Below, in pieces: positions 13,101 through 25,863 of a stretch of 64,000 nt of DNA; positions within the stretch are counted from its first letter, which is position 1, and every line of letters begins with the position of its first letter. A model generated the notes under the pieces. The model ran no database searches and was not told the DNA's origin. It worked only from the letters and a program-made list of their open reading frames with translations. The DNA is from Reticulascus tulasneorum (Eukaryota; Ascomycota; Sordariomycetes; Glomerellales; Reticulascaceae). A program made the position numbers and the translations under genes. The DNA is taken from positions 310,001-374,000 of the forward strand of contig LSAX01000003.1 of assembly GCA_001557505.1 (NCBI GenBank). Direction: 5' to 3'.

Positions 13101-14338
13101 GCACTATTGCATGTCGGACCGTCGAATGCCACGACCTCTTGGCCATTCGCCAATGAATGCTCTCCACTTGGATGCCGAATGCGGCAAACAACCATACGCG
13201 TTCGCCATGCTTATCGGTGGAGGACATGGACCAAACCATCATGGTGTCATTATTAGCAAGCTGGGCGAAACCCCGTCTTCCCTTGGGGGACGGGACACAC
13301 GGGCCAAAAAGCTCTCCCCAAGGCCGTTTCATCCCCTCTTCTTCGCGGAACTCGGCACTGGTGATTGGGAGAATGACCTGCAGAAACGTTTTGATCGGTG
13401 GTGTGTGCCCATCTTTGGTGTCACCCCAGAAAAGTCATGACACAGTGATTGTTTGGGCAACGCCCCCTCTCGCAACACACGGATCTTCGATGTTTCTCGT
13501 GGGGTGACATGGGATGGCCGGGGCGCCTGGGCTGACTGGTTTGTGGAAATGCGAGGAAGCCATCGTCTGCGCCTTATTATTTCCTGGATTGAATTGTTAG
13601 GGCCTGCGGTGCCTGGCATTGTCGCTAAATGTTTGTTGGTACAGCAGGTAGTAATTTAAGTAAGCTGATTGTACGGTATTATATCTCGAATAACCGTTCG
13701 AATGAGGTCATAATTAGCAGAAGAAGGAACTTAACTGCAATATCTTACCTAAGAGAGCTAAGTTGAGACCTCTCAGAGAGGAAAAAAATGCCCTACGGGG
13801 TGCAGTGGTGCATGTCCCGCCATGTTTACGCCCAATCACCGAAAATCATCACCCAACAGCCCCCGCACGGTCCAAGAAGTTAGGCTACCAAGGTTCATTG
13901 CCACCCCCCAATAGACAAGTGCCACACCACAGACCCCTGTCTTTCCAGGGTCTCCGGCTTCTGAATGGGTTCCCTCGGGGCCCTCTTTAGTGGTTGATGA
14001 CCCCTCCCACAGCTGCAGGAGGTCTCCACTCCCCGCTCGAGGGTTGTTAGCTGACCCCGTCTCTTCAGAAAGAGCACACCTTGAGCTATTGCAAACACAC
14101 AGCCTCCTCACCCATCCTTACCTATTGACCATCACTCGACAAACAAGTACAAATAACCGCGACTCGCAACCACACCCGCACCCCAGGAGATCGTGCTACT
14201 GCAATTCCATCCCCGCTCCTTAGACCTCTTCACTTCCACTTCCATCCCCATCAAGACCGGTAGCTCCTAAGCTACAACACCTTCACCACGTCCGAACGAC
14301 AGCTTCTCGATTCGACCTCGTCGCATTCCATATCCGCA
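10136..14338. other. 4.2 kb gene-free stretch
   Basis: This separates the divergently transcribed subtilase and stomatin genes. I found no conserved ORF, spliced model or RNA gene. The part from about 13640 to 13780 is AT-rich, and 14080-14338 is a C-rich leader that is probably the stomatin 5' UTR. Confidence 0.55.
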
Positions 14339-15527
14339 ATGAGTGCTCCTAGCGCCGCCGTCGCCGAGTCTTCTGCCGGGAAGACAAAGGCCCAGATCGA
14401 TAATGAGAACATCGCCAATGGCGGCTTCCGCCCCAGCAACAACATGATGTTCGTCGAACCGCCAAAGCAGGAGGACCTACAGCAAAGCTACGCCACCGTT
14501 GTTGCGACCGACAGCAACCCCCAGGGATGGTACGGCACTATGAGTACGCGCTCCTCCTCCTGACCCGTTTCGTGTCGTCTTGCTAACCGTCTTTCTCAAC
14601 AGTCAACGCCCTTGGCGCCTGCATCGGTACCATGGGTGCCGTCCCGTGCTGCGTCGTCTGCCCCAACCCTTACAAGAACGTCCAGCAAGGCAACGTCGGC
14701 TTGGTCACAAAGTTCGGCAAGTTCTACAAGGCCGTTGATCCCGGTCTCGTCAAGGTCAACCCCCTCAGCGAGCGCCTCATCCAGGTCGACGTCAAGATCC
14801 AGATCGCCGAGGTCCCCCAGCAGACCTGCATGACCAAGGACAACGTGACGTTGCTCCTCACATCCGTCATTTACTACCACATCACCTCTCCCCACAAGGC
14901 CGCCTTCGGTATCTCCAACGTCCGCCAGGCTCTGATGGAGCGCACCCAAACCACCCTGCGTCACGTAGTCGGTGCCCGCATTCTTCAGGACGTCATTGAG
15001 CGCCGTGAGGAGATTGCGCAGTCTATCGGCGAGATCATCGAGGATGTGGCCACTGGATGGGGTGTCCAGGTCGAGAGCATGCTCATCAAGGACATCATCT
15101 TCAGCCAAGAGTTGCAGGAGTCGCTCTCTATGGCCGCCCAGAGCAAGCGTATCGGAGAGAGCAAGATCATTGCTGCCAAGGCAGAGGTACGTCGCTCACC
15201 TTTACCCCTATTGTCCCAACCCTTTTCTAACAAGCACAGGTCGAATCCGCCAAACTCATGCGACAAGCCGCCGATATCCTGTCGTCTGCCCCAGCTATGC
15301 AAATCCGCTACCTCGAGGCCATGCAAGCCATGGCCAAGTCAGCCAACAGCAAGGTCATCTTCCTGCCCGGTGTCAACCAAGCCATCGGGAACATCCAGCA
15401 GGCGCTCGCGAGCAACCCCACAGGCGAATCGAGCGGCCAGCAGCAGGACACCACGTTTGGCGATTTTGGAGGTCAGGACCCAAGTTTCCAAAGTGCTATA
15501 AATGCTCGGATCGTCGAGCAGATCTAA
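14339..15527 (+). CDS. Stomatin-family SPFH/band-7 membrane protein
   Basis: Membrane-scaffold protein of the stomatin/prohibitin superfamily, expected to oligomerise on the plasma membrane or endosomes. Three exons (14339-14543, 14603-15186, 15240-15527) code for 358 aa; the introns are 59 and 53 nt, both with good GT-AG ends. A hydrophilic N-terminus of about 68 residues leads into a short hydrophobic segment with a Cys cluster (GAVPCCVVCP). This is the usual place for the membrane hairpin and palmitoylation in stomatins. The SPFH core follows (about residues 90-260, including GLVTKFGKFYKAVDPGL and the MTKDNV stretch), then a helical region (IIAAKAEVESAKLMRQAADIL) and a Gln/Gly-rich tail. 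The length and layout fit fungal stomatin-like proteins. I cannot assign a specific paralogue. It is convergent with spb4. Confidence 0.9.
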
Positions 15528-16030
15528 GGAAATGAATGCACCGAGTGCTGACTTTTGGGCTGTTGTGGTGGGAACAGGGTGGTCCACTTAGTTCCAACTT
15601 GTCGATCGATGTCTTCGAAAACGACATCTCCGCGTTTATGACTTGAGACGGCTGCTTTGATTTCATATACCCCCCAGTTTGCGAAAATCCGCCACCAAAA
15701 AAAAAAAGGCGCAACAAAAAAGAAAACAAAAAGTCATGTACTTGTACCAATGATTCGATAAGCTCAACTGTATGTTTGGGGCCCATTTAGGAAGCGATAC
15801 CCGGGATTGATCACCATGGATGGCAAAGGATGGAAAGGGTAATGTTCTGGGAAGGCTGGCAGTAATATACCCACAGTTCGTTCACTTTGGGCCTCTTTCA
15901 TGGAGAGGCGGGAAGGGGCATATTTGACCATGGCGGTCCTCTAGTCGTACTTCTTAATATCAACCTCATTCGTTTTGTATATCCACTTATCCGCAGATGA
16001 GACTCGTAAGTTGCAAATGGACCTTGATGT
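15528..16030. other. Convergent 3' intergenic region
   Basis: About 500 bp between the 3' ends of the stomatin and spb4 genes. It contains an A-rich tract at about 15696-15732 and presumably both polyadenylation regions. No gene is seen. Confidence 0.5.
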
Positions 16031-18084
16031 CTAGTCTTTGAACCCCTCAAACTCCTCGTCGTTTGCAGCAGCTTTGGCTTCGTTTCGCCGCCTCACCTCC
16101 AGGATCAGCTCCTTTAGCTCCATGTCCTTCACCTGCTCCACGTCTGTCATCTTCGAAACCCGCTCCGCCTCACGCTTCCGCCTCCGTTTCTCCCCCCTCT
16201 CGGTCCGCATATCCTCCTTCTCCTGTTTCCCGCTCCACGCCTCGTTGTTCTTGCGCTTTCGCTTGGCCTCGCCCCTGACCCTGTCCGTCTCGCCGTTTCG
16301 GTATGCCTCGAGGGCCAACTTGCGCGCGCTCTCCCGCGTCTTGTCTTTGTAGGCGAATGCATCCCAGTCCATTGCGATGCCGAGCGTGCGGTCGCCCTCC
16401 CAGCTTTTGAGTTCCGGCATCTTGGGCATGCGAAGGAGGCCCCATGCGTTGCCGAGGTCTGCCCAGTCGAGCTCGCCAATGCGGAAGATGGAAGAAGTCT
16501 GGTGAGCCGCATAGCTCCGAACCCAGCTCACGAACGCTTTTTGCGCCTTGTCGTGGTAGGCTCGGTCGTCACGCGCTAGTTGACGTATCGTTTCGGCGGC
16601 GACGAGAGCGTCCTCGTTTGTGACCGTGATGGATGGCTTAAGGAGCGGTGTAATGGGAGTCTTCCGAATCTCGAGAAATGCGAGGTAGTCCTCCTCTCTC
16701 CCTGGCTGTAACATCAACACTGCCAGCCCTTTCCTCCCAGCTCGGCCGGCTCTTCCACTTCTGTGAATGAACACCTTGGGGTCGGACGGAGGGTCCACCT
16801 GTACCACGAGATCGACTTGTGGGATGTCCAAACCCCGTGCGGCCAGGTCCGTCGTCAATAGGACAGACGGCGACACTGCAGAAACAAACCGGGCAAAGCT
16901 CTTCTCACGGGCTTTAGGGGGTAGCTTCCCGTGCAGTGGCACGAGCGAGAAGCCAGGTGGAAGTATCTTGGGAAGGATATGTTGCAAGTAGTCAACGGCC
17001 GCGCAAGTCGAAACAAAGACGATGGCTCTCTGCGGCCGCGGTTGTAAATGCTCGAGCAGATGAGCTAGCGCCGGCAGCTTTTGACTAGCCGGGGTTATAA
17101 TGTAGTTCATGCGGAGGCTCATGGGCGTCCGCTTGTCCTCCACGACTCCACCGTCCTTGAGGTTCTTTACCCGCACCGCAATCTTGACTGGGTTTCGCAA
17201 CCCTACCGTTATGATCTGGGATACCGCCTCAGACACCGAGGCGCTGAACAGGCCGGTGCGTCGCTGCTTCGGGAGGTGTGCGAGAATCCTTGTCAGATCC
17301 TGCCGGAACCCCAGGTCCAAGATACGGTCGGCCTCATCCAAGACCAGATACTCGAACGAAGACTGCGAGCAGTGAACGTGAGGAGACGAAAGCAGCTCGA
17401 CCAGCCTGCCAGGCGTCGATATCAGGACGTTTGGCGAATGCCGCGTGAAGAAACTAAGGTCCTGCTGGATTGTTGTCGTCCCGCCGACGAGGAGTTGCGG
17501 AACGACAATCGGCTCTGTCGTATCTGGCCGCTTCTCGTCGCCCTTGAGATAGGGGAGAATGTTCGCAGATGGCTGATGGAATGCTAGGAGAGAAACCAAG
17601 ACCCCGTGTATCTGCGCGGCAAGTTCCCTTGTCGGTGTTATGATGATGGAGAAGACATGGAGCCGTTTTGTTGGCTCGTCGAGGCGAAGACATTTCTGGA
17701 CAATGGGGATCTTACGGTATTAGCTCTGAGTAGTGGGGAATTTGAAAGCAGAGGAAACATACCAGAAATGCGAGGGTCTTGCCGCTGCCCGTCACAGCCT
17801 AGGTCTCATGTCAGTTCCCAAGCAACACATGTTGGATGGGCGGCGTGATTGGATCTGTACCTCAACGACAACATCCTTGTGGCCTAGCAGATATTAGTCG
17901 AGGGAACGTCTTCTGAAGCATGAAATGTGCGCCTACCTAGGAAGTTTGGTAGAGTAGCTGCTTGGACGGGAGTCATGCGAGCAAAGCCCTGGCTTGCGAC
18001 AGCATCGAGAATCCACTCGGCCAGTGGCGGCGTGAGGGCATCCCAGCTTCTGGGGTCCTTCTTTACAGGCTTTTCAGGAGCCAT
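16031..18084 (-). CDS. spb4: ATP-dependent rRNA helicase Spb4
   Basis: DEAD-box RNA helicase of the nucleolus needed for 27S pre-rRNA processing and 60S subunit assembly. Four exons (minus: 17937-18084, 17861-17883, 17763-17798, 16031-17710) give 628 aa, close to the roughly 606 aa of yeast Spb4. Two very short internal exons (23 and 36 nt) carry the segment up to and including motif I. Visible motifs are Q-motif region [11 protein letters not shown], motif I AVTGSGKT, Ia PTRELA, Ib [29 protein letters not shown] and [12 protein letters not shown]. The C-terminal third is a DUF4217-type region and a Lys/Arg/Glu-rich tail, as usual for Spb4. The start is the ATG at 18084, which begins [10 protein letters not shown]; an in-frame stop-free stretch upstream is leader. 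It is divergent from the dgk1-like gene. Confidence 0.93.
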
Positions 18085-19095
18085 TGTGCGAGATTTTCGT
18101 GGAGGAAATAGAAACTCAAGATGTCCAGGCCGAGAAAGCCATGTGGCTTCTATGAATTCCTTCGGTTTTGGGCGCACGCGGTCTGCTCTGCTATCCAGCA
18201 GCTTCACACATGGAGGGGATTCAGAAAGTTTTTTGGTTATCATTATCTGTCGCTATCTTATCATCTTATCACTATCTCCACGTGATGCATGCCGATGTTC
18301 GTTTCCGTTTCCTTGGCTAGGCTTGCAGTCGTGATATCATGCCGATTCCAAGAAATGTTCGCCTGGCTTAATGACGTGCAAGGGTCATATATTGCATTTT
18401 CTCGCTAGAACAGGAAATTTGGGACAAACTCGAAACAAGCTGATATAGAGAATACATTATTCAACACCACTACGTCCCGATGGAACACGTAGCAAGAATC
18501 TTCGATAGCGAAGACGTCGGCATCTTCGGGGGCTTCACATGCCTGTAATCAGCACCCAACCCCTGCCACCCCCAAATCCCACCCAAGTTAGCAGGGAATT
18601 TACAGCGACTGGTAGGTCGCGTGCACAGTGTGCGTCCAGCCGGCGGCAGGCGCTACTGCACCAACGAAAAAAACCTCGCCAGCCTGGCTTGCTGTCGGCC
18701 TTGCAGAGAAAACAAGTCACCGACAATCCGACAATAAAATCCTGCCTCAGCCGCCTTCTCATCTCACATGTCATCCCGTCTGTCCGACCGCCTACGTGCG
18801 TCGTCAGTCCTCTTCACGACCCGACTCGACACAACATGCGGCGGAGTCGACCTCCGCTGCATCTTCACTACACATCACGCTGGATCCGATAATCCCAGTC
18901 GCTTCGACTCTCGAACACCACCACCTGAACAGTAGCCACTTGTCCGGCTTCTCGGGCGCGGCCACTGTCGAAACGCGCACCTCGAGAAAAGACAAACATC
19001 TCCACTCTTGCTTTTGGCCCTTGCGAATCTCTCCTTTCGAGCGTATCCTCGCCGGTGCCCTTCGCTCTCCGGTTCTCCCACCTTTTCCTTACGAC
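18085..19095. promoter_or_regulatory. Bidirectional promoter region, spb4 / dgk1-like
   Basis: One kilobase between divergent start codons. The open frame upstream of the dgk1-like ATG (from about 18628) is low-complexity leader and I do not regard it as coding. No TATA box stands out. Confidence 0.45.
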
Positions 19096-20280
19096 ATGTC
19101 CTTTCGAAGTAGGCCGAGCGTGCCGGCCACCCCCCGAGTCATCTCGCCGAGTCCCACGCCTTCGGAGGGTCCAGATGGCTCCTCACAAGATTCATATTTC
19201 GGGCCGATGACGAGATCGGCTGCGAGAAAGCGCGTGACCACCCCGCAACCGGTGCAGGAGCACAGTGACGAGGACGACTATGGACACCATGGTCTGCGGA
19301 GGTCCCGAACGCGAAGTCGCTCGCCCATCGATACGCGCAGAGTGGCTCCCCTGACCAGGACCAAGTCTCCGAAGAAGACAAAGACCCCGATCATCCCGAG
19401 CGAGCCGATCACGAACGGCAAGGCACCTACGGCGAACGGCCACTTGGCTCCGCCGTCCGCGGCACCGTCCGGCTGGAGCTGGAGAGACTTTAGCCGCAGC
19501 CCGAGTCCGCTGGGCTTGATACCTATCCACAGGAAATGGCGGACGTTCGTTCACAAGCACGAAGTGCCAAGGAAGGTCTTGCACGTGTCAATTGGCTTCA
19601 TCGCCCTCTGGCTATACGTGACGGGGACGCAGACTCAAGGTGTCGCGCCGTGGTTGATGGGTGCGCTGCTTCCCATCTTTACCGCCGACTATTTGCGCCA
19701 CCACTACCCAGGGTTTAATAGGTTCTACGTCTCGGTGCTTGGCGCGCTCATGCGCGAGAGCGAGTTTGCGGGCTGGAACGGCGTCATATTCTACCTGCTG
19801 GGAGCGTGGATTGTACTCTACTTCTTCCCAAAGGACGTGGGCATGATGGGAGTGATGCTCCTCAGCTGGTGCGACACTGCTGCCAGCACTTTTGGGCGCC
19901 TTTATGGGCGATACACTCCGCGCCTTCGCCGCGGGAAGTCGCTCGCGGGCTCGTCGGCCGCATTCCTGGTCGGCGTGGCCACCTCGTACTTCTTTTGGGG
20001 ATGGCTGGCACCGCGAACGGGACCCTTCCCAGGTGATGAGAACTATCCATTTATGTTTGCCGGAATCCTCCGGCTGCCCCACGCCATAGCCAATGCGGTG
20101 GGCTTGTCAGATGGGCAAGCCACTATCACCGGCCCCTTGGCTCTGGGGGTGATGAGCCTGTGGTCGGGGTTCGTGGCTGCCGCTAGCGAGGTGGTGGATA
20201 TATTCGGCTGGGATGATAATCTGACGATACCGGTACTTAGCGGCGCCGGGATTTGGGCATTTCTTAAGATATTTGGCTAG
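19096..20280 (+). CDS. dgk1: CTP-dependent diacylglycerol kinase, Dgk1-like
   Basis: Integral ER/nuclear-envelope enzyme that phosphorylates diacylglycerol with CTP to give phosphatidate, opposing the Pah1 lipin phosphatase. Single exon, 394 aa. Residues 1-150 are basic, Ser/Pro-rich and disordered, with several RSRS-like stretches that are likely phosphorylation sites. The membrane core follows with about six hydrophobic segments: RKVLHVSIGFIALWLYVTG, then WLMGALLPIF, FYLLGAWIVLYFFP, MLLSWCDTAASTFGRLYGRY, SSAAFLVGVATSYFFWGWLA and a C-terminal pair. The motif WCDTAASTFGR...RGKSLAGS is characteristic of the Dgk1/dolichol-kinase CTP-transferase fold. I chose the ATG at 19096 (MSFRSRPSVP) over the longer frame because the upstream part is low-complexity and the local context is good. 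Dolichol kinase is the main alternative, but the size favours Dgk1. Confidence 0.85.
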   Translation: MSFRSRPSVPATPRVISPSPTPSEGPDGSSQDSYFGPMTRSAARKRVTTPQPVQEHSDEDDYGHHGLRRSRTRSRSPIDTRRVAPLTRTKSPKKTKTPIIPSEPITNGKAPTANGHLAPPSAAPSGWSWRDFSRSPSPLGLIPIHRKWRTFVHKHEVPRKVLHVSIGFIALWLYVTGTQTQGVAPWLMGALLPIFTADYLRHHYPGFNRFYVSVLGALMRESEFAGWNGVIFYLLGAWIVLYFFPKDVGMMGVMLLSWCDTAASTFGRLYGRYTPRLRRGKSLAGSSAAFLVGVATSYFFWGWLAPRTGPFPGDENYPFMFAGILRLPHAIANAVGLSDGQATITGPLALGVMSLWSGFVAAASEVVDIFGWDDNLTIPVLSGAGIWAFLKIFG

Positions 20281-21797
20281 ATCAATTAGTTGGTCGGGCT
20301 AGATGGAGGATGGGGGGCATGGGAAAGCAAGTTAGAGATGTGACGCAAGATTGGAAAAAAGGCCTCTGCCCAGTATCACCCCGTATGGATGGATGACTGG
20401 CATGGGCACATGCATGATTGGCGTTGCCTTTTCCTTCGCTCGGAACTTGACATGGCCTAGGGTGGGATCGAGGACGCTATGTTAGTGTCACTTTTACTAG
20501 TGTCTGTGACGGATAATGGGATCTGTATGGGTGGATGACTGATGTCTGGCAATGTAATCCGGGTTGCTATAACGCGATATCAACTCCTTTCACCCCTCAC
20601 TTGGCTGCCATAGGTCATGGTGATATTAAAATGGCATGGACAAGGTCTTGTTCGTAGTGTGGTTTGACTGTTCCCCTCTGGTCACTTGCCAACCTTTTTT
20701 TTCTTTTAGTGTAGCTAAGACGGAGATGCAAGAGCTGGAAGATCACTACCGCTCGTTCTTGGCGGCGGTCTGGTCTGGGGGTTCTGGCCTCGCATCTGCA
20801 GACCGGAGGGTACATACATCGTACATCGTACATCGGAGTCAGGCGGAGGGGGGATCATCGAGGTACGAAAGTACATATTTCCCTCCCAGGCGGCGGTCGA
20901 AGGCGCTTTTTGCGAGGGCAGGCCGTCTCCGCTGCGCAGCTCGTCACACCAGGTGCAAGGGGTACCCTATGCCATGCCTGTGATGTCGTGCAGCTGTCGG
21001 GTCAATGTTTGGGCTTGTTTCCTTTTTCTTCTTTATTCTGGATCTACAATCCATGAACATGTTTTTGTGAAACACAGCCATGACGGTGCATATGTTCGTT
21101 GGAGGGTTCCTTTGCCCTATCAACCAACGGTGGCTTACACAGCAGATAGCTGATCAGAGAGGTCGTGGCACCGAAAACCTTAGGTATTTCCCCCGCGCAT
21201 CCAGTGTTCTGGTGGCTTTCGCATGGGGGATGGCCGATTCGACACGGCGGGAACGGATGCTCCTATTAATGTGCTTCTCTAATTTTTGTCTTCTTCTTTT
21301 GATTTGGTCGCAAACCCGCATCACGCCAGTCAGCGCGTGAAGTGCGAGCAAGCCCCGGTTTGCGAGTCTGAGTGGTTGAGAGAAAGCCCAAAATGGGGCC
21401 GGCCTGGCCTGGCTCGCTCAAATGGCGGGGATGTAACATGGACAGCCAGCAAGCACAGGGAATCGGTTCTAGGATCCCAGACCAAAAAAAAACCCAGATA
21501 CCGGGATTTGTACCTTGAAGATGAGGACAGGCAAGATACCGGAGAAGGGTAACAAAACCTCCAGATTAGAAACTGGAAACATCAAAGAACCGACCCGGAG
21601 GCAGTGGCGGAGAGTACCATTAGGGCCAAAGGAAAGAGGCATGTTAAAGATGAAATTTTTAGAAAAGATGTCCGCCGCCACCACCACTACCCACGCAGTA
21701 GGTTCGGCTACATGTGTCTCCATCCAGTGAGATCGTGCCCCATCATCAATCCGCCCTGTTTGACTGCATCTTACTCCATTGAAGCCCTGCAGGTTCT

Positions 21798-21821
21798 GGG
21801 GGGGGGGGGGGGGGGGGGGGG
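21798..21821 (+). repeat. Poly-G tract, 24 G
   Basis: An uninterrupted run of 24 G followed by TGG. Runs this long are expected to form G-quadruplexes and to vary in length. It lies about 500 bp before a C17 run on the same strand. Confidence 0.95.
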
Positions 21822-22318
21822 TGGAAGAAGGGAAGGAATTCGAACGGCAGGCAAGGCAGGCAGGCAGGCAGGCGAGCAAGCAGGCATGTGTTGTCTCCCA
21901 TCCATGCGTCCCGAACATGCATCAAGACTCATCATCATGGTCGTGGGTGAATGGCTAAGTTTCTATGAATGAAATAGATCCAATTGAGAAGATGGCCACC
22001 TGATTTCCTGCGTGTCCGTCCATGACCCAGTCCATGGCATTGCACGTAACGTGTGCTTGAGAATACACGAGTCGTGAGCCAGAAACCACATGAACCTTCA
22101 CCTCTGTAGCATCTGTTCTAGAGCTGTAGTCCCCAAAAAAATGCTTGTCGTCGTGCAGCGTGCGTTCCCAAGCCAAGGCATTCATGACGGGAAGTATACG
22201 TTGCACAGACCGTTTTGGTTTTACCATTCTATTCAAGCGAACCCTGGAAAAAGCTGGGTCCGGACTACCAATCCCTTCGGTTGACAGCATCACATCACCG
22301 CTCTCACATGGCAGGTCG

Positions 22319-22335
22319 CCCCCCCCCCCCCCCCC
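22319..22335 (+). repeat. Poly-C tract, 17 C
   Basis: An uninterrupted run of 17 C on the plus strand. Together with the upstream G24 tract it could pair in a transcript to form a long-range stem. Confidence 0.95.
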
Positions 22336-23663
22336 AGGCAGACCGTTTCCCAAGGGCCGGATTCCCAAGTGATTGGCGTGGCTTGGTGTTAGTGTCCCCA
22401 TCCATTCTGGTGTGGGTGAGCAAGTCAAGCCAGGACCTCTACGATGTACCGAAGGAAAATACCATAGGCCCCATCCACTCCGTGGTACCAGACCCGTCAG
22501 CCAAACAATCGCTAGCCTCGATATCGAACTGGATCCCCAACCCAATTATCGGCTCGCGAGAGATCCCAGGGACTGGATTGGCAAATCTAGAAGAGAACCA
22601 TTGCTCGGCTTCCCCATCAAGCTCGCATGGAGAGCAAGTCATGCCCCTCACCCCTCCTTTGGCATCTCGTTAAAGCACGAGCAGCGAGAAGGTTCTACCA
22701 AGTCCCAACGGCGCCGAGCCAGGACGACGCTATCGGCATTCTTCACCAAGCCCATTGCCTTGTCTATCCGGGATCATCCTGTCAAGTCATACGCCCGTCA
22801 TCTACGAGGGGCGTGGGGCCCCTGCCGAGCTGATGATGCCCACGGATTGTTGAGATGCGAAGCGATGTACATATGTGACGACCCAAGATAGGCGGTCATC
22901 CTCATGCTGGGCCGAAGGGGAGAACTCTCAGCCCGCACGGGCGAGAGCACAGAGGCTCCGAGTCACCGCAAGGTGTAGGCAGGTCGAGATCGACTCGACG
23001 GACGTTGGCCTTGGATACATCACCTCCGTACCGCGTCCCACCTTGGCTGGATGGTCGGCCAAACAAGCCAACAACGCCGGCTGATGTTGGGCTAGTCCTA
23101 AGACATCCTCACGAATACTCCGTCCCTCGCACCCTGGTCTAGGAGATCTGTCTGAGCATGGGGATAACCAACTACGCAGCTAAGACGGAAGGAGCGAACT
23201 CGCAGGGCAGGGGTCGTGGCCCTTTTACGTTCTTTCGCCTCTTAGTACTTACATAGCTAGGTAGGTAGTTGACAGGCAATGGCGTTTGGAATGTGTAACT
23301 GCATGTCCAGAGTTCGGATTGGGTACCTTTGGGCTGCCTCCAGATGCAACGACACGACTTACACACACACAAGACACCAGCACGGCTAACCATGCTCGGC
23401 GGAGGAGGTCTGTAGGCAGAGTGCACTAACGAGGTGGTCCCCCGTAACCCCCCATATCAGACGGCCTTATACCCATACAAGAGGTGATGTGTCCTGCGTC
23501 AGTTCGCCGTACATGCGCATGGTCCGAGGCACCATATATATCACGTCCCGCCCACATGGTAGGATCCAGCACACACGGACGCTGTCATGTCATGGAGAAA
23601 AAGGGGGACGGCAAAGATGGGGAAGAGGAAGAAGCCAGCCAGAGGGATGGGACGGGGTGCATT

Positions 23664-23693
23664 GGATGGATGGATGGATGGATGGATGGATGG
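23664..23693 (+). repeat. GGAT tetranucleotide microsatellite
   Basis: About seven tandem copies of GGAT, then imperfect copies (GGCTGGATGATGG). Confidence 0.95.
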
Positions 23694-23934
23694 CTGGATG
23701 ATGGGCATGAGGGGGGCGATATGCGAGAACGTATTCTCCAATTTTCCCAATTTTCGTCCAATGAAAATTCGATAAAACCAGCACAATTAAGCCGAGATGG
23801 CCCACGGGCGACGTCTGCCACCATTCCCTTTTCCTTGGGAGGTGGAAGGCACGAAAAGTCACCCCCCGTTCTAGGAAGGGGGAAGAGGGATTAAGTTCCA
23901 ATGAGAAGGCGAAGAAATCCAGAAATGGGTTCTG

Positions 23935-24100
23935 GAAAGAAAAAAGAAAAAGAATTAAAGTATTGTTTTATTCGAGAGGGGAAATTTGGGAAGGGGGAGG
24001 GAGGGTGTAACACAAGAAAAAAATAATAAAGGAATAAAAAGAATTAAATAAAACATTTTAAAATATTAAAATAAAAAAATATTATAATTTGTTGTATGGC
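23935..24100. other. AT-rich island
   Basis: About 165 bp that is nearly pure A/T apart from a short G-rich block, within otherwise GC-balanced DNA. It contains A-runs and AATAAA-like sequences. It could be a 3'-end or polyadenylation region of a non-coding transcript, or a remnant. Confidence 0.7.
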
Positions 24101-25854
24101 TTTCATCTTGACAACGCATCACCACATCCCAAAAAAAAAATCGCCCGACCTGCTGCACTTCTGCCTGACATGGCTTGCGTTTGACGGACCATCGCATCGA
24201 CTCGACAGGCTGTCCCTCTCGTCCAATCCGTAAGCCGTGATCTACCCATTCTCCCCCTTTGCCAAAGTTTGGGTTCCTTGGGGAGAGAGGGAGGGGGAGG
24301 GATCTTTGTTCTGTTTCCCACCCCCGAAACGAAAGGAAAAGGCACTTTCCGCAGTCCCGCAAACGCCGCCGCCCGCCACAGGATCCATGCCCAACGCAGG
24401 CAATAAAGATGTCATTCCTGTACTCTGCCACTTTTCTCACCAACCCAATGAAAAAAAAACTAACCGGCGAGTCACAATCTGACGCTGCTTTTACCGTGCT
24501 CCATCGCCCGTTCCCCGTTAGCGTCAGCAGCGCGCTTGTTGCTTGAGGGGGTGAACGGAGAAGCAGAGAGTCCTGGGACGAGCAGAAAGGGTTTCCCATC
24601 CCACAGTCCGGCCCTATGCATATCCAACCTATCTCCCAACTCGCCCGTTCAGCCCGGCCATCTTTGCCCTTCGCACTCCCTTCCCTTGAAACCCTCTTTT
24701 TGGTTTCTTACACACACACCCTAGGTACGTACTGCGTACTTACACTGACCACGCTCGGCGTGCATGCGTCTTCGTCATACCCGGGCCCCATCTCAGCCTA
24801 CGCTGCGGTGTGTCCCTGATACATCATCTGCTGTGCGTGTGCGTGCGTGTGAGTGTGTATGTGTATGTGTTGTTCCGAAGCCTCGAGGAAAGCCGTGTTG
24901 CCTCCGGGAACTACTACGACCTACTTCGACCACGCCCCATGGACCACACACACCTTTCTTACTCCTACATCGCGCCGGCGCTGAACTAAGTTGCAACCGT
25001 CCCTTCTCACCAAACAGAGCCCCATGTTTCTTCTTGGTCACTCACTCTCTCACTCACTCACTCCCTCTCTTTCTCTCTCTCTTTGTCTGGCTCGGCTCGT
25101 GCAGCCACCCTCCCTAACATACACCCTGACTAGGTACATACCTACTTCACCTGTCTGTGCCGGGCTACAGGCTGCCTGGCTCACCTCTCGCCGGTTTTAC
25201 AACCACTCTATTCCACATTCTGCCTTTGGTCCTTACTTTGCCTTTGTTGGATTCTGCCCCCGTCATATCCCACTTCTTTCTTCGCTGGAACAGCCTTCCA
25301 CTTTCTCTCACCCTCGACGCTAGACGGCCCAGACAGATCCTTTGCCCCTTCCGGAGCCACCCTCCCATCGTGCGCCATATCCACCAATGCAAACCATGAT
25401 AGTCGCCTCTCGGCATATGCACACGCTTGCTGGTCCTTGAGACTGGCCGTTTATTCTCTGAGAAATCGAAACTCGCTTGCAGATGCTCAATCTGTTTCCT
25501 CCCTTCCCTTTGGCCAATGTCTCCATCCACCGCCCTCCACATCGGTCACTCCATGTCCCCTTGCTCCAATCCCGTTGCCTCCTTCACCCCACGGCATGAT
25601 GAACCAGAAGCAAGCAGACGAAGACAGGGTTTAGTCTCCCCTCCTCCCTGCCCGCTAACGCTGCCGGGTGACTAGCTAGGTCGGCCCAGGCAGGTCGCTG
25701 CTCATCGTCAGTCTGTCATTTCGTATCATGTCATGTTCATCCCGTCCATCCTCGAGCGGGGTCGATGATGAATCGATGCCTCGTCTGACGAATGGAGGCG
25801 TGATATCTTATCCTCAGGACTCGAGAGATGGGGTCCGGGATGGTCTGGGAAAAC

Positions 25855-25863
25855 TATAAAAGG
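25855..25863 (+). promoter_or_regulatory. TATA box of the KxDL-like gene
   Basis: TATAAAAGG, followed within 20-60 bp by a pyrimidine-rich block (25880-25925). This is the arrangement of strongly expressed fungal promoters. It lies 234 bp before the ATG and implies a 5' UTR of roughly 200 nt. Confidence 0.7.

Noticed and set aside
18628..19095. N-terminal extension of the dgk1-like frame
   Set aside because: Low-complexity sequence that lies in the divergent promoter; the downstream ATG gives a protein of normal size.
22215..22891. Overlapping plus-strand frames of 150-170 aa
   Set aside because: One crosses the C17 homopolymer, and both lack recognisable motifs or a good start context.
24066..24599. 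177-aa minus-strand open frame
   Set aside because: Composition is random-like and low-complexity, with no domain; it spans the AT island.
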